DNA from: Diadema setosum
Lineage: Eukaryota > Echinodermata > Echinoidea > Diadematoida > Diadematidae
Assembly: GCF_964275005.1 (NCBI RefSeq)
Contig: NC_092693.1
Span: 27,457,173 to 27,521,172 of the forward strand
Reading direction: 5' to 3'
DNA length: 64,000 nt
Shown here: positions 13,168 to 48,431 of the stretch, piece by piece
Numbering within the stretch: position 1 is the first letter of the stretch
How the letters are laid out: the number at the start of each line of letters is the position of its first letter
Position numbers and translations under genes: made by a program
Notes under the pieces: model-generated
What the model was told of the DNA's origin: nothing
Seen by the model: the letters and a program-made list of their open reading frames with translations, nothing else
Databases searched by the model: none

Positions 13168-14290
13168 CTAGAAATATCACGGAAGGCGACTAATACCATG
13201 CCTTATGCTTCTTCACTGGTAAACTGCCTAGAATGATAAAAGTAACTTACACAGCATACTTTCAGCGACCCTTGAAGAATATCTTGCACAACTTCACATC
13301 ACAATCACCATATGCCAAGTTTCTTCTGAATTACTTACACAGTGGAGAAGAATTTACCACAGACTATCAATCATAAGGTCCCTGGGTCAAGTATCAGCAG
13401 TCGTGCTCCTAGGCAAGGATTTTATCTTCATTGCCTGGTCCTTTGGAGGAGAATTAAAGCCAATTGTCCCATGAGAGCATACTCACAAGCACACTACTTT
13501 CTGCATGGCCCGTCAAGTAGAATCCAAAAACACACTCTTGATATTAGAGACATTCACACAATTCAGTGTGTTTGAATTCATCTATCTCTCAAAGATAAAG
13601 GAAAGGACTGTAAACCTAATTCCACCAGTGACTGAATGTAGGCTAAAATAATGAAAATAATAATAATAGTCTTGAAATATCACCAACGCTGATTAATACC
13701 CAAGCAGAACTCTTCTGTACTGATAGACTGCTGAAGATTTAAAATGCTTTTACCATGCTAACCATTGGTAGAGATTGAAAAATTCTGTGACATACATGTG
13801 ACTACACATCATCATAATCACATGTGCCAAATTTCAACTCATTGCTCAGTAACTTAGAGACCAGTTTGATGCACCACAGTTTTTCATTATTTTTATAAAA
13901 AATGCTGCTGAAATGGCAATACAAGTCTTGGATGATAGTCATAACATGTCCAAAATTCCAACTCAAATGCTCATCAACTGAGACTAGTTTGATCCACAAA
14001 ATTTCTTTAATTTCTTCAAAAATGCTGCCATGGCAGCACATTTCTCACCACTCACAAAAACAAAAACAAAAGGTGTCTTGCACAACTACACATTACATTG
14101 ATCGCACGCGCTGACTTTTACCTGAACTGTCATTAAATTGAGAATAGCTGGACCGCAACATTCTGGTATGATTTTTATGAAAATTTGCCATTACCGTGGC
14201 AATGAATTAATTGATACTGACAACAAAGGTGTCTTGCACATTTACCCATAATGGTAGTCACATGTGCCAAATTCTAGGTTATTTGTTAAA
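13168..14290. repeat. Diverged repeat array, possibly related to family A
   Basis: Starts with ACTAGAAATATCACGGAAGG, close to the family A terminus. Followed by loosely repeated paragraphs with CTTGCACAACT, CACATGTGCCAAATT and AATGCTGCCATGGCA-type phrases. No matching terminal palindrome found, so it is probably truncated. It ends just before the last COG4 exon. Confidence 0.45.
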
Positions 14291-14445
14291 AAAATCAGGG
14301 GGGGGGGGAAGTAATTCTATCCACAAATTTTGCAATGGAGGGACTGACTACCTTGCAACCTGACCTCAGAGTGATTCCTACATACACCCTTACACACTCT
14401 GTGAGGGTCGTGGGATATGATTATGAGGAAGACCAGCACTCCAGA

Positions 14446-36834
<22,389 letters not shown>

Positions 36835-37275
36835 CTTGTTTACTAGTTTACGCGCACACACGCACACACACGTACGTATTGATTACGTACAATCAAAGAG
36901 ATTGTACATTACATGTACCCGTCTCTTTCCGTACAATAAAAGCGTAGCACACGCAATTCACTCTGTACCCCCCCCCCCTTTTTTTTCCTCGGGCGAAACC
37001 ACGCCCCTCTCGTTTCTGTTTTTGTTTTATTGCGGTCTTTTTTTTCTCTCTAGGCCTACTACATGACCTGCCCAATAATCATATACATGTAATGAATTAT
37101 TGATTGCAGACAATTTGCAAAATGGGTTGTTTAGTGAAGGAAGTCGTGATAGTCAAAATTTATATAATAATCAACTATAACACACATAATTATGTTTGTA
37201 TATAAGTTCCAGGGGAGACACCACGGAAAATAATTAAAGAGAGTAGATCAGTGGACACTATTAGAGGTGTCTTAC

Positions 37276-37369
37276 CTGTTTGCCAGTGGTGGAAAATTCT
37301 GCGCGTTTTCGTCCTTGATTCTTTGATATTGTCTCCATCTTCCTCCCCCACCAAGATCGGGTGACATTG
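37276..37369 (-). other. Exon-like segment upstream of COG4, possible 5' UTR exon
   Basis: A 94-base stretch with TTTTCAG before it and CAG/GTAAGA after it on the - strand, 440 bases upstream of the COG4 start codon. It holds an ATG with an open frame (MSPDLGGGGRWRQY), but that frame does not join the COG4 frame at the plausible acceptor just before its ATG. It could be a non-coding first exon, an alternative start or chance. Confidence 0.3.
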
Positions 37370-37430
37370 CTGAAAATTGGTGGAATTGTAAAGAAATGCC
37401 AACCAGAGAATCCATCCATCCATCCATCAA

Positions 37431-37540
37431 TCAGCTAATCAATCAATCAATCAGTCAATCAAGCAAGTAAGCAAGCAAGTAAGTAAGCAAGCAAGCAAGC
37501 AAGCAAGAAAACAAGCAATCAAGCAATAAATCAATCATCA
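37431..37540. repeat. AATC/AAGC tetranucleotide tract
   Basis: Runs of CAATCAAT passing into AAGCAAGC and AAGTAAGC. Confidence 0.9.
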
Positions 37541-37636
37541 ACAATCGTGTTAAAACATCTCTTTATTCTTTTTTTTTTTTTTGGACATGAAGTAAAATAA
37601 TATCAAAGTGCTGGAAGCTTCATTTATCATATGACT

Positions 37637-37637
37637 T

Positions 37638-37672
<35 letters not shown>
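37637..37672. repeat. TTG microsatellite
   Basis: About twelve TTG units. Confidence 0.95.
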
Positions 37673-38277
37673 CAAATGATTTAGCGACAATGACTTTGAT
37701 ACAGATGACTGCACAGATTTACAAATATCTACGCAACGCACACGCAACTTCGGATAATCAATGACCCGGCAAAATTGCACATATATTTGTGAACAATATG
37801 TCTATATCTTGGCTGTGAAAGTCAAAATACCTGCAATACATTTTGTGCCCACATGCAATTAAACTCACTGTCATCAACTTCATATCAACTCGAACACTTT
37901 CGAACGTGTGAAAATTGCACTTCGAGCCATAATAAAGTATATAAATACTAATAGTACGCGTGACCTCCATCATGATGACAAATAAATCTCTCAGGCCTAA
38001 CAAAATCTATAGGACTTGAACAAAGTGATGACATACCGATATAGTATTTTGTGTTCACAGACTTAGTTTGAGCTGGAATGTAAAACTTTAAAAGTACTCT
38101 AATCATCAGTCATTATCAAAAGTATAATCATTCCTTCCAAATAAATTCCATGAGATCGTTGCTAGTTTCTGTCAGAACTCTGCCCGAACCTCTAAAACAT
38201 GATACGCCTCTTCACTCGTCATCCAAATTTAAGAGCACTCGGCCCGTCTTCGGTATAAACCCTGTGTCAATAGTACG

Positions 38278-39998
38278 AAGTGGCGTATCTAGGGGGGAGG
38301 GGCAAGAGGGGCACGTGCCCCGGGCGCCACTCCTTGGGGGCGCAAAAAAACGCAAAAAAAAAACGAAGAAGAAGAAGAAAAAAAAAAGGAAAAAGAAAAG
38401 AAGAAGAAGAAGAGGAAAAAAAAAAAAAAAAAACTCGCCCGGAAGGGGGGAGGGAGAATGGTGGGGGGGGGGGGGGGGGCAGAAAACCAAATCAAACAAG
38501 ATAAAAACTAAACATGATGATGACGCGGACAAAATGACAATGTTTATTGTGTTCACACAAAAATTCCATGTTCTGTGAGCTGAAATACAAAAATTTTCGG
38601 CTCGCTCGCTGCGCTCGCTTGCCAAAATTTATATAAAAAAGAAGGTAAGAACAAAACGTGATGATGACAAAATGACAGTGTCTATTGTGTTTACACATGT
38701 AATTTTATATTTAGCAGGCAAAATGTTTCACGGAGCAGCGGCTGCAATTTCTTTCATTCTGAAGCGATCGCCATTTGGATCAAAAGAAGGCGCCAACGGT
38801 TTCGAACATACGGGGGGGGGGGGGGGCGCAAAAAAAACCCCGAATCAAACAAGATAATAACAAATAAAACGTAATGATGACGCGGAAATATACAAATTTC
38901 GGCTCACTCGCTCGTACTAATTTAGATTATTTTTTCAAGTCCTCGGTTTATTGGTATAAATCGTTATCTATAAGGCCGTCACTATTATCTTGATTAGAAT
39001 TGTAAGATTTAATAAGCAAAAAATGACAAGAGTTTCATGATTTGTAAGCTGAAATACAAAAATTTTCGGCTCGCTCGCTGCGCTCGCTCGCCAAAATTTG
39101 TATAAAAAAAGAGAAGAAGATAAGAACAAAACGTGACGACGACGCGGACAAAATGACAATATTGTGTTCACTCATGTCATTTTATATTTAGCAGGAAAAA
39201 TGTTACACGGAGCAGCGTCTGCAATTCCATTCGTTCTGGAGCGATCGCCGATTTTATCAAAAGAGGAGGACAACGGTTTCGAACATATACGGGGGAGGGG
39301 GGCGCAAAAAAAAATCAAAGAAGATAAGAAAAAAAAAACCACGTAATGATGACGCAGAAATATACAAATTTCGGCTCACTCGCTCGTACTAATTTAGAGT
39401 ATTTTTTCAAGTCCTCACTTTGTTGGTATAAATCGTTATCTATAAGGTTGTCACTATAAAGTGAGATTTAATAAGCAAAAAATGACAAGAATTCCATGTT
39501 TTGTAAGCTGAAATACAAATATTTTCGGCTCGCTCGCTGCGCTCGCTCGCCAAAATTTATATTAAAAAAGATAAGAACAATACGTGATGATGACGAGGAC
39601 ATATACAAATTTCAGCTCACTCGCGCGTACTAATGTAGAGTATTTTTTAAAGTCCTCAGTTTTTGGGTATAAATCGTTATCTACATTGTATAAGGCCGTC
39701 ACTATATCTTGTTTAGAATTGTAATATTTGGTAAGCAAAAAATGACGAGAATTCCATGTTTTGTAAGCTGAAATACAAAAATTTTCGGCTCGCTCGCTGC
39801 GCTCGCTCACCAAAATCTATCAAAATTCATTACATTTAAATCACCCTCAAAAGATCCCTTTTAAGTGCTTGGAAAAAGTATCATGTGGACCTTGTTTAAA
39901 GTCCCTACCGGGATGGGGTTGGGGTTGAACACTTTCAGAAATTAGGGGCGCAATTTTCGTGCTTGCCCCGGGCGCCGTTTTCCCTAGATACGCCACTG
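38278..39998. mobile_element. hAT-like non-autonomous element with 8-bp duplication
   Basis: The 8-base sequence ATAGTACG flanks both sides (38270-38277 and 39999-40006). Inverted ends (A/C)AGTGGCGTATCTAGGG. The interior holds several copies of AAAATTTTCGGCTCGCTCGC with GCGCTCGCT (near 38590, 39058, 39520, 39778) and long A/G runs. The Lys- and Phe-rich frames here are low complexity. Confidence 0.8.
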
Positions 39999-41624
39999 AT
40001 AGTACGCATGAGATTTTGAGATGACACACAGCCGCAGCGTCATTAATTATCATCATATAACCATAAACGTGACGATTTCGTGCGCATTGCAGGTCACTCC
40101 CTCGAGTAAGTTTAAGACCGCTTTTATAATGTCAGGCAGTGTCGATGTCAATCGCAATCTTTTTGCAGTCATTCAAATGGGACCAGCACAATAGGTGTAC
40201 AGACTTATGTCGAAGGTGTATTGCTATTCAGTATTCTCTTTTGTGTTTACTCTGTACTCGACGTCAACAAGACTGGAGCGTACATGGAGGGAGTGGATCA
40301 AGTTTTCAGGACTAGTGCGCGGTGTTTGTATATGGGTGAACAAAATATACTGAAGTCTTTTACGGCGGACTGGTGTCATTTTCAACGATCGAGTTAGTGT
40401 ACGTTCTGATTCCCACAAGGGTATCGCTTGATCGGATAGAAACTTTCAACTTTGATTGTTGCTGTTGTTGGTGGTGATTACCCATTTCTCGAATTGTTAC
40501 GGTTTGCAGCAAAGGCATAAAGGGAAGTTGGATGATACCGCAACCTCGGTGTTTCCTATTGCATTGTTGCAGTTTTTGATTAAACGTTGAATGTGACGTT
40601 GAATGGTAACGCATTCAGATACTATTGTGTGTACAATCGTAATCATTGGGACTGATGACTTAGAGCATCGTGGTAATGATACACCTGTTCTGGTTCCATC
40701 TCGGAGCACAAGCCTTGATACGTAAGTAATCCGTCGCCATAGATCATGCGACTGAGCCAAACACGCTGTTCAAATAGTTTCCCTAATTTTATGAGCCTTC
40801 GAGCAAAGTGTAGAGTCGCACTGTAGACTACACACAAAAAAGAAAGATAAAGACGCACGTAAAATAACCATAATGTTTCGAGCCTATAATAGTATCTATC
40901 GCTATATGAAAATCATATTATGCAATTAAGGAAGATAATTTACAAAGAATATGTTGGATGGATTGTATCACTCTGTCACTCTTAAGAAACTATTTTGACA
41001 TTGCATGCTAACATAGTGTGTTACTGTATTGTATACAATATCTATGTAAATAATAGATGTGCAATACATATAATATACATGATATTATACAATATGGCAG
41101 CAGGGAGCTCGAACTCATAAACATGAATGGCGGTGGTGGTGGCTTAACTTAAAAAATGTATAATATTGAAAAGAGAAGGACACCAGTGGGATGGACGTAC
41201 AACCCAGCTAGGTCTATAGCTGTATAGCCTATAGCTACATAAAGACCCTTCTGAAAACTTTCGGGCCTTGGTCACAATTAAATGACAACGACAAAAAAAA
41301 AAAAAGTTAATAGGTGATTTTGCACTTCAGAGGTATAGGTTTATATCCAGGTTGCATGAAAGTTTACGGGTATAGCACACACATACACTACAAACTTAAA
41401 CAAAGTCTTAAACAGCATGATAAGACTACAAATTAGAATTAATGTGCACAACCAACTTATACGTGTTCGGTAGTATAGACACGTATTATAATGTATAGAC
41501 ACGGATACAAGAAATTATTATCATAATCATCATTACTATTATCATGGTAAATATTTTACTACTGTAGGTTGCCATTGCATGAGTTCCATATAGGCCTACA
41601 ACACTGAAACCGAAGAGGGACAAA

Positions 41625-41670
41625 ATGGAGAATGCTACAACTATCCTCGTAACTGAAGTTATGACGACAG
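41625..41670 (+). CDS. Small membrane protein gene, exon 1
   Basis: Fifteen codons plus one base (MENATTILVTEVMTT), then the GTGAGT donor. Thr-rich extracellular start. Confidence 0.65.
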
Positions 41671-42672
41671 GTGAGTTGGATATTGGGGTGGGTCCTGAAG
41701 TTAACAGATGAAGGAATGTGTAGGGCCAATACAATGCGTATATAAAAAAAGGTAATCCAACTTTGGAGGGCTACTATTCAATAACTGTTAGCTATGGAGA
41801 GCGCGATGTTGGTTGTGAGGAAAGGGGAACTCTTCTTCTTTCCAATGATACCTAATTGTTTTGACAAACGTCATGCATAATTAACAGAGCACATGAACTT
41901 TAGAGACAACAATAACAAAGTGCGCGTTTTCCACTTGCGTGTTGTTGTGAAGGGACAATGCATGTCTCACTGCATGGATGAGATCTGTCAATGAAAGTGG
42001 CCAAATCTTTAGGCCAGCCTGCATGACTGCATGTTCGTATTAAGGGGTTTTTTCTAACCTTTTATGCTTCATAACCTTCAACATGGACATGTTGTCGATA
42101 ACTTGGTCCTTCCCATAAAGGCTAAACCAGTATCCATTTTCTCTCCTCATATTCAAGACATGGTTTGTCGCTGCCATCGCAGCTATGTGTTAAGATAAAC
42201 AGAGAAAATGTACTGTGTGAGTTGACCTCTGTGGGAGTGACCAAGTTGTCGAACAAGTGGCCATGTTCGTTGTTCAAGGTTATGAACCATAAAATAATAA
42301 GAGAAACCCTAAACACAAGCCTAAACACAAACCTGCATTCGTACAGGCTGGCCTATTTGGCCACTTTCATTGACATATCTCATCCATGTAGTGAGACATG
42401 CATTGTTCCTTCACAATAACACACAAACTTGGAAAAAGTGGAATTTGTCATTGTTGTCTTTAAAGTTCATGTACTCAACCATACATGACATTAAAATTGT
42501 CAACATAATTAGGTACCAATGGAAAGAGGAAGAGCTCATCTTTCCTAATAAGCAACATTGTGCTCTTCACAGCTGACAATGATGAAATACAATCATGACC
42601 TCGTAGTATATAGCCCTCCAAAGTTTTGATTCGCAGTGTATATTGTGTGTGTGTGTGTGTGTGTGTGTTGTG

Positions 42673-42717
<45 letters not shown>

Positions 42718-43624
42718 CATTGGGGTCAGTATGAAGCCGGCCATATCAAGGCCTATAGAAACGCACTACCGTATAGTCTCGGGAGTAGATTGAGTGTAAA
42801 GAATGTTAAGACATCAAGTAGGGCCTAATTCACATCATCTATAGATAAATCATGGACACCGTATAATCAAAATGACAAGGGCATTATTCATGTCACATTA
42901 AAAATAAAACCATAATGCCTGCAATTTCTTTTCCGGGGTATCATGAAAATGAAAATGGAGCCATCGGAAGCATTTATGTTTTGTGTGAGTTTGTTGTTGT
43001 TGTTGTTGCTGATGATGATGATCTGGAGACAGGAGTAAATAGCAAAACTCCAGATTGTGTCGACCTGTCACGCTGATTCTATTGATCAAAGTACAAATCT
43101 TCAGGAGACTGATAGGGGATCGTTAGACAGTAGCTATGTCAAATATCCCATGATCAATATCATAATCTCATTGCTCATAGCAATCTGACTTACTGGCACA
43201 GTTTATTAAATAAATTATGATCTGATCACAACCTGCAGTGAGCACTACTGTAGGTGCAACAGCGCCTTTTAACACCACCCCAGTGTTCATCTCTATTGGC
43301 GTACTCGGCGGGTTCGTTCTCGGTCTTGTTGTATACGGCATCGCCATCAATTTCTTGGGAAAGCTCTCGATGCCCGTCGCAGAAGACAAGGAGCCCCTAG
43401 CGGACGGCAACGGGAACGCACCGACGTCCTCTGCCGAGCCTCAGGCTACCACAAGTTCGAGCATGATGGACAAGAACATGGACACGAACAAGACATCAGG
43501 TCCTTCTACCATCATAACTGAACAAACGAATGGGAAAGAGAGCATCACTCCTGGTCAAGACACGACGATTGAGGTGTACGAGCAAAATGTGGATGTGTCC
43601 GATGAAAATACTCACAAAATCTAA
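41625..43624 (+). CDS. Unrecognised small single-pass membrane protein, two exons, 143 residues
   Basis: Exons 41625-41670 and 43239-43624. The first ends at a GTGAGT donor with one spare base; the second starts after CTGCAG with the two bases completing Val16. The start ATG has a strong context (AAAATGG). No N-terminal signal peptide. Residues 1-30 are Thr-rich with possible N-glycosylation sites at Asn3 (NAT) and Asn27 (NTT). A single hydrophobic helix at about 31-55 contains GVLGGFVLG, a small-residue packing motif, and is followed by Lys57. The 85-residue tail is acidic, Ser/Thr-rich and hydrophilic. This predicts an outside-N, inside-C (type III) plasma-membrane protein. I do not recognise the family and assign no function. 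Extra 5' non-coding exons are possible. Divergent from COG4. Confidence 0.68.
41804..42561. repeat. About 760-bp inverted repeat in the intron of the small membrane protein gene
   Basis: Two arms of about 375 bases pair around a centre near 42182. Matching blocks: TACCTAATT (41850/42510), ACATGAACTTTA (41891/42465), AATGCATGTCTCACTGCATG (41956/42390), GTCAATGAAAGTGGCCAAAT (41987/42358), CATAACCTTCAACA (42070/42280), ATTTTCTCT near the centre. Arms differ by substitutions and small gaps, so it is not recent. Confidence 0.75.
42643..42715. repeat. TG microsatellite in the small membrane gene intron
   Basis: Long TG run with rare interruptions. Confidence 0.95.
43239..43624 (+). CDS. Small membrane protein gene, exon 2
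   Basis: Two bases plus 127 codons and TAA. Encodes the transmembrane helix (PVFISIGVLGGFVLGLVVYG) and the acidic cytoplasmic tail. GC- and CpG-richer than the flanks, as expected for a coding exon. Confidence 0.72.
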
Positions 43625-44228
43625 CAGGAATCAATCAAACCGGCCTAGTAGGCCTATTAATCATTTTCAGGGCTTAGTTTAGCATAAGTGTATGAACTAT
43701 GCATCTTTATACTGCGGTTGTTTAAGAAAGTACAGTAAACCAATATTGGTGCTGCCTTGTCAAAAAAAGGTCCAATATGAAAGCGGGATCGATGAAGGTG
43801 GACATTGTGGTCTCCGGACGAAAGTTTGTTTTTCACGCTGTCTTCCTTATTCCGACAAGAGAAGAGTATTAGAAGACGGTACATGTACCTTTCTTGTCCC
43901 TGCGAGACATCCATTTATATGACATTTCCTCACCTTCATTCACCTGTCCTTGTGATGATATCACGTTATCAATTTAAACTGAAAAAGAAACCCATAACGT
44001 TATTCATTCACAAGACGTCATGACTCTCTTTACTTTTTGCAAACTAATGTTGCATAATACATTGTAATGTCGATCTGTATGCATTATATTTTCCGAGTTT
44101 AAAACATCGATTATAAATATTTCTATATCATCCGGCATCACAATATCTTCTACAATCTTGTGTGAACAATCATTTAGCGTTCTTGGATGAGTCATGCAAT
44201 ATACATGTACTACTGGATACCGGAGGGT

Positions 44229-44234
44229 AATAAA
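44229..44234 (+). terminator. Candidate polyadenylation signal of the small membrane protein gene
   Basis: AATAAA 605 bases after the stop codon, on the coding strand. Confidence 0.4.
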
Positions 44235-44407
44235 CAACGTAACACGTTCTTCCTTGGCTGTCAGTCCAAGACTGTCAGAAACTAGAAATCAATTGGTAAA
44301 ATTCAGTGACCATTTTGTATCAGAATATATAAGCATATTAAGTATTTGGAATTGTGTCTGGATAATACTATGATTCGAAGCTGAAAAGACGGTTTCATCT
44401 GTAAACA

Positions 44408-44636
44408 GAGACTCCAACTCTCCCGCTTTCGACGAGAGATCTCCCGCCGAAAATCCATTTTTGCAGAATCTCCCGTTCTCCCGCTTGAGATTTAATTTCT
44501 CCCGCTTGAAATGATTTCTTACTTAATTTCATTGTATATTGAAAAATAGGCCTTAAATAGCGCGAGACAGCATCTAGAACCCTAGACCACAAGGCCGGCT
44601 TTGCGCTCGTGATGTATGCGCAAGTTGGAGTCTCCC
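44408..44636. mobile_element. Possible MITE with GAGACTCCAACT ends
   Basis: GAGACTCCAACT at the left and AGTTGGAGTCTC at the right, with repeated CTCCCGC inside and beyond the right end. Short ends only; boundaries uncertain. Confidence 0.35.
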
Positions 44637-45732
44637 GTTTGCTAGGGGTTTCAGGCGGGAGAATCTCCAGATCAGAAGGTGCTTGGGGTTGCAGACTCGG
44701 TGTCAATAGCTCTGGAGAAGTCTTACATACTTCAATGCAATGCGTAAATTGTTGTAATAGATTTCGTATATTATCTACATTTTATAGGAGTCATTTCTAT
44801 GTTGTTGTACACCTCACCTACAACGGGGTGGATCCAGGAATTCCGTAAACGGGGAGGGGGCATCTTTACAAAATTAAAGGGGGCGCACGCACGCGCCTCC
44901 TCCATTTTTTCCCTTTTACTTCTTGTGTTTAAAAAACAATAAAAGGAGAGGGGCGCCCCCCCCCCCTCCGATCAGCCACTGTAAAAGGTGCGGCATGTTT
45001 AGGGCTATTAAATGTTGTTAAACACTCGATATCTGTACATCTTATATTCAATCCATCTATCTTTATGCAAACTTGCATAGGTCTACATAGACAAACAGTA
45101 TGACTGAATATAAACACATACATCATGTTGACCCTATCAGTTTGTTTCAGACATTATCCATTTTAGCGTTATAAGGAGATCGCATTTTCAATTGCAAATT
45201 CTAATAATTATATTTTATAGAAGTCATGAAATACGATATTGGCGATGTTTTTTGTAATAATGTGCTCGACGGTGTATGTGCTGAAAGGCGTGCTTGAGGA
45301 CATTCTTCTTTGTATATATTCATAAGACATTCGAAAATCAAGAACTAAACAAAATGCAGTAGTACTTGAGGAAAGGGGTTTATCATCCTTCGTGAATCGA
45401 GATTTTCGTTTTTCTGCACACTTCTGGAAGAAAGTGACTCACAATTAAGAATAGAAGTTATTCTAGATTATGCTCAATAACTTCATGTTCGATGTTTGAA
45501 ATTGCGTAATCGTTTGAATATTTTTTTAAATCTCTCCTGAGGGCTTTTGTAGGACTTATACAGATATACTTGAGAAATTCCAAACTTTTTTGAATTTCGG
45601 TATACTTGGAGAATTTCGCATTAACTTGTTAAATCTTGATCTCGAGGTCTGAATTAATGATTTTTTAATCGCGTAAGTAAAGCGTCTTTTACAACTACAG
45701 GTGCACAATACATACAATAAGGTACATTAGGG

Positions 45733-46170
45733 CGGTGAGTTAGCTCAGTCGGTAGAGGTGCGTCTGTCTCCGACCCAAGCGACCCGGGTTCGATATCCGA
45801 GTCTGGACTGAGCAATGTTGTGTGTAATCATACCTCTAGCAAGAGGCAAAACACTCTGTCCCTCGGATAGGACATAAAATGGAGGTCCCATGTATGAGAG
45901 AGCCACAACTCATGAAAGTAAAAGATCCCGCTTCATTCATTCATCACAAAGAGCAGGGTGTTAAACCCGATGAAGTGGTCCCGCCTCACGTCCAACTGGA
46001 CTCAATGGAAAACCAGCTTAGTGTAGCTGAATATGGGCTATCCAGCCATCTTCTCAGATGGAAAATGACCACACGGACAAACAATGTCGCATTCTCTCCC
46101 CCAATCCCCTTTCCCCACCAGAAGAGGAAGATAACATCATTCGGACAAACATCTTCTGAAGGATGCATTT
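45733..46170 (+). mobile_element. tRNA-derived SINE
   Basis: A tRNA-like head with box A TTAGCTCAGTCGG (45740-45752) and box B GGTTCGATATC (45787-45797), then a body with CTCTGTCCCTCGGATAGGAC and AAAGATCCCGCTTCATTC. Part of the body recurs in inverse orientation near 6.2 kb. Confidence 0.7.
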
Positions 46171-46834
46171 AAAGTCCATTCAGGAAATTCCGGTCTAGTT
46201 ACAAGTTAGTCTAATATGAAAGAATTTTCAAGCAAAACAGTGAAATTTTGATCACAATCGGATGTACATTCGGGAAACTATGAAATTGTGAATTGATTTT
46301 ATATATTGTTAACAGTTCTGGAACAGTCAATGTGAATTTTCAAATGAGTGAGTTGATGTCGTTGCCTTACAACCTGCTATATACTTTGTGCACAAAGTCT
46401 TAAATAATTTTGAGGTACATGTAGGCTCTACTTTTGTTCAGGTGCAATCATGCTCCTGTGACTGATCGTTCGTCAGTCGGGAAGAACATTATGTTTTGCA
46501 CTTTCATTGCAGGTAAATTGACGTTTCTTCGCTAAGGAATCATTGTTTGTACACGATGAGTGGAAAATCGAGGTAATGACATCATCAGCTCACTCACTAG
46601 CATATTCATATCAACTGTTTTGCATAAATTTGCACAACTTCACAATTTTATTACTTCCCTAATATTCATCCAATTCTGATCAAATTTTAAATATTTTGCC
46701 TATGAAATTTTACTTTCTTTTCTAACTTTTACCTTGTGTGGAAATCTCCTTTAACTTTTATCAGTGACAAGTGGTAAAAGCATATTTGTCAATGTTTGCA
46801 GTACTGTTTAATTATGTCTTTGCAACGTCACATC

Positions 46835-46879
<45 letters not shown>

Positions 46880-48431
46880 ATACACATGCACACACACACA
46901 CACACTCACACATACACATGCACACACAGACACATATTTATGTACATAATACATGTACAATTTATATGTAATTACATACATGCAAGCATATACGGAGAAA
47001 CACAAATTACAAGATACACGTAAAGTACAGCAAAAATAAGTATCTTCAACACCCGAAATAACTTACCACACCAAATAGTACCAGATTCAAAGGGTGAACT
47101 TTATTTAATCTGAACAAATGTCCCTGCATTGCTGATTTCTCGTACTTGTCTCAGTACAATTCATCTCTTTTTCAGTTGCAAGATTCTTGAATCATTACCA
47201 CAACAGAGCGAATCATTGTGCAAAGTCTTGATTTCTTCACATATATGGTGTGGAGAGTAGATGTACATGTAGAGTACATCCAAATGAGTTGTACATTTGT
47301 TACTGAAATTTGTCATCAAGAAAGTCCACGTACATGAAAGGTGGTAAATTTCCTCTTTTTTAAGAGCATGCACATTCAAAATGAATGAAATAGTCTTTGT
47401 AAAGGCAAATCACATGTGAAGTGTGAAAACTTTCCAAACTCTTTTTTTTTTTGGGGGGGGGGTGGGGTGGGGTGGGGGTGGTGGTATATCTTCAGTTGCA
47501 TTCACTTGCAGGATTTATCAGTTTTTACATTGCAATACAAAAATCAATTTTATTTGCCACTGTTCTAGCCTCTAGCAAGGCAAAAAATAATAATACTGTA
47601 ACAATATCAATAACTCAGTTGCAAATGAAGTGCTTTGAATTTCCAGACTGTGCCTGCCTAAACAATGACTAGAGGGTGATCCTATAAGGTGCCGAAATGT
47701 GCACACCTAGTGTGGCAAGTTGCATTATGGAATCATAAAATTTAGTTTCTTTGCACACGCCATGCTGGGGAAATTATCAGGATTAAGAGAAAATTCAACC
47801 TGGGCAAGATTTTTGTATCACAATGTGCATTGCAAGAGTTAACAATTCCAAGTGTATGTCCACACAATAATTAACAGTTTTCTCATCCTGTTGAAAATAT
47901 TTATTGTAATTTTTTTTTTTAATTGCTGGTGTGTCAGTGTGTGAATGGAACTGCTGACAAGAGCTCTATCTAGAAACAGTTTGCTATAGTACATTTTAGA
48001 AAGACTAGACTTGTAATTGGGACCTCATAAATAAACAAAGTAACTCATTTGAAATTAAACATTCATTTCTTAATCATTTGGGAGTTCCAAAGTGAAGTGA
48101 TTGGTATGATCCTGTGAGAAACAGAGTGGGAAAGGCATTAACTTCACAGAATGGTTACACGTTGCTTGTCTGCCGACATTCACAACTCAAAACCAGGGAG
48201 ATATCACGAGCAATCACACAGATACTAGTGTGATACATGCATCACAATGGGTGAAGACATATCCTATAGGTACACTTGCATTATGGAGGCTATCATATTC
48301 TTTTGTCAGAAGAATAAATATCTAACTTATCAGGGCAGCTCCTGAAAAATCAGGTAGACTTGGCAGCTCTGATACTGCCAGTAAGTGTAATGGAGTGTTT
48401 GCTGAAAGACAAAGTACAGCAACCAACTATA
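46171..48431. other. Intergenic, no gene seen
   Basis: AT-rich sequence with the CA tract and a T/G homopolymer stretch (47445-47485). No coding or structured feature supported. Confidence 0.5.
46840..46930. repeat. CA microsatellite
   Basis: CA run with CATACACATG interruptions. Thr/His-rich frames here are not genes. Confidence 0.95.

Larger units (their letters stand above)
4438..14445. other. Intergenic space between convergent ANO10 and COG4
   Basis: About 10 kb with no open frame resembling a known protein. It holds the presumed 3' UTRs of both genes, a T/G homopolymer run near 5443-5468, a C run near 6368-6382, a SINE fragment (about 6085-6290), a GT microsatellite (about 10611-10650) and a diverged repeat array (about 13168-14290). 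I see nothing else recognisable. Confidence 0.6.

Noticed and set aside
38150..38625. Lys-rich and Phe-rich open frames of about 140 codons
   Set aside because: They read through A/G homopolymer and GAA-type runs inside a hAT-like element; low complexity with no homologue recognised.
44821..44995. hAT-like remnant (GGTGGATCCAGG ... GATCAGCCACTG)
   Set aside because: The ends pair poorly and no 8-base duplication is visible, so not listed as an element.
45733..45815. Functional tRNA gene
   Set aside because: Box A and B are present but the acceptor stem does not pair well and a conserved SINE body follows; treated as a SINE head.
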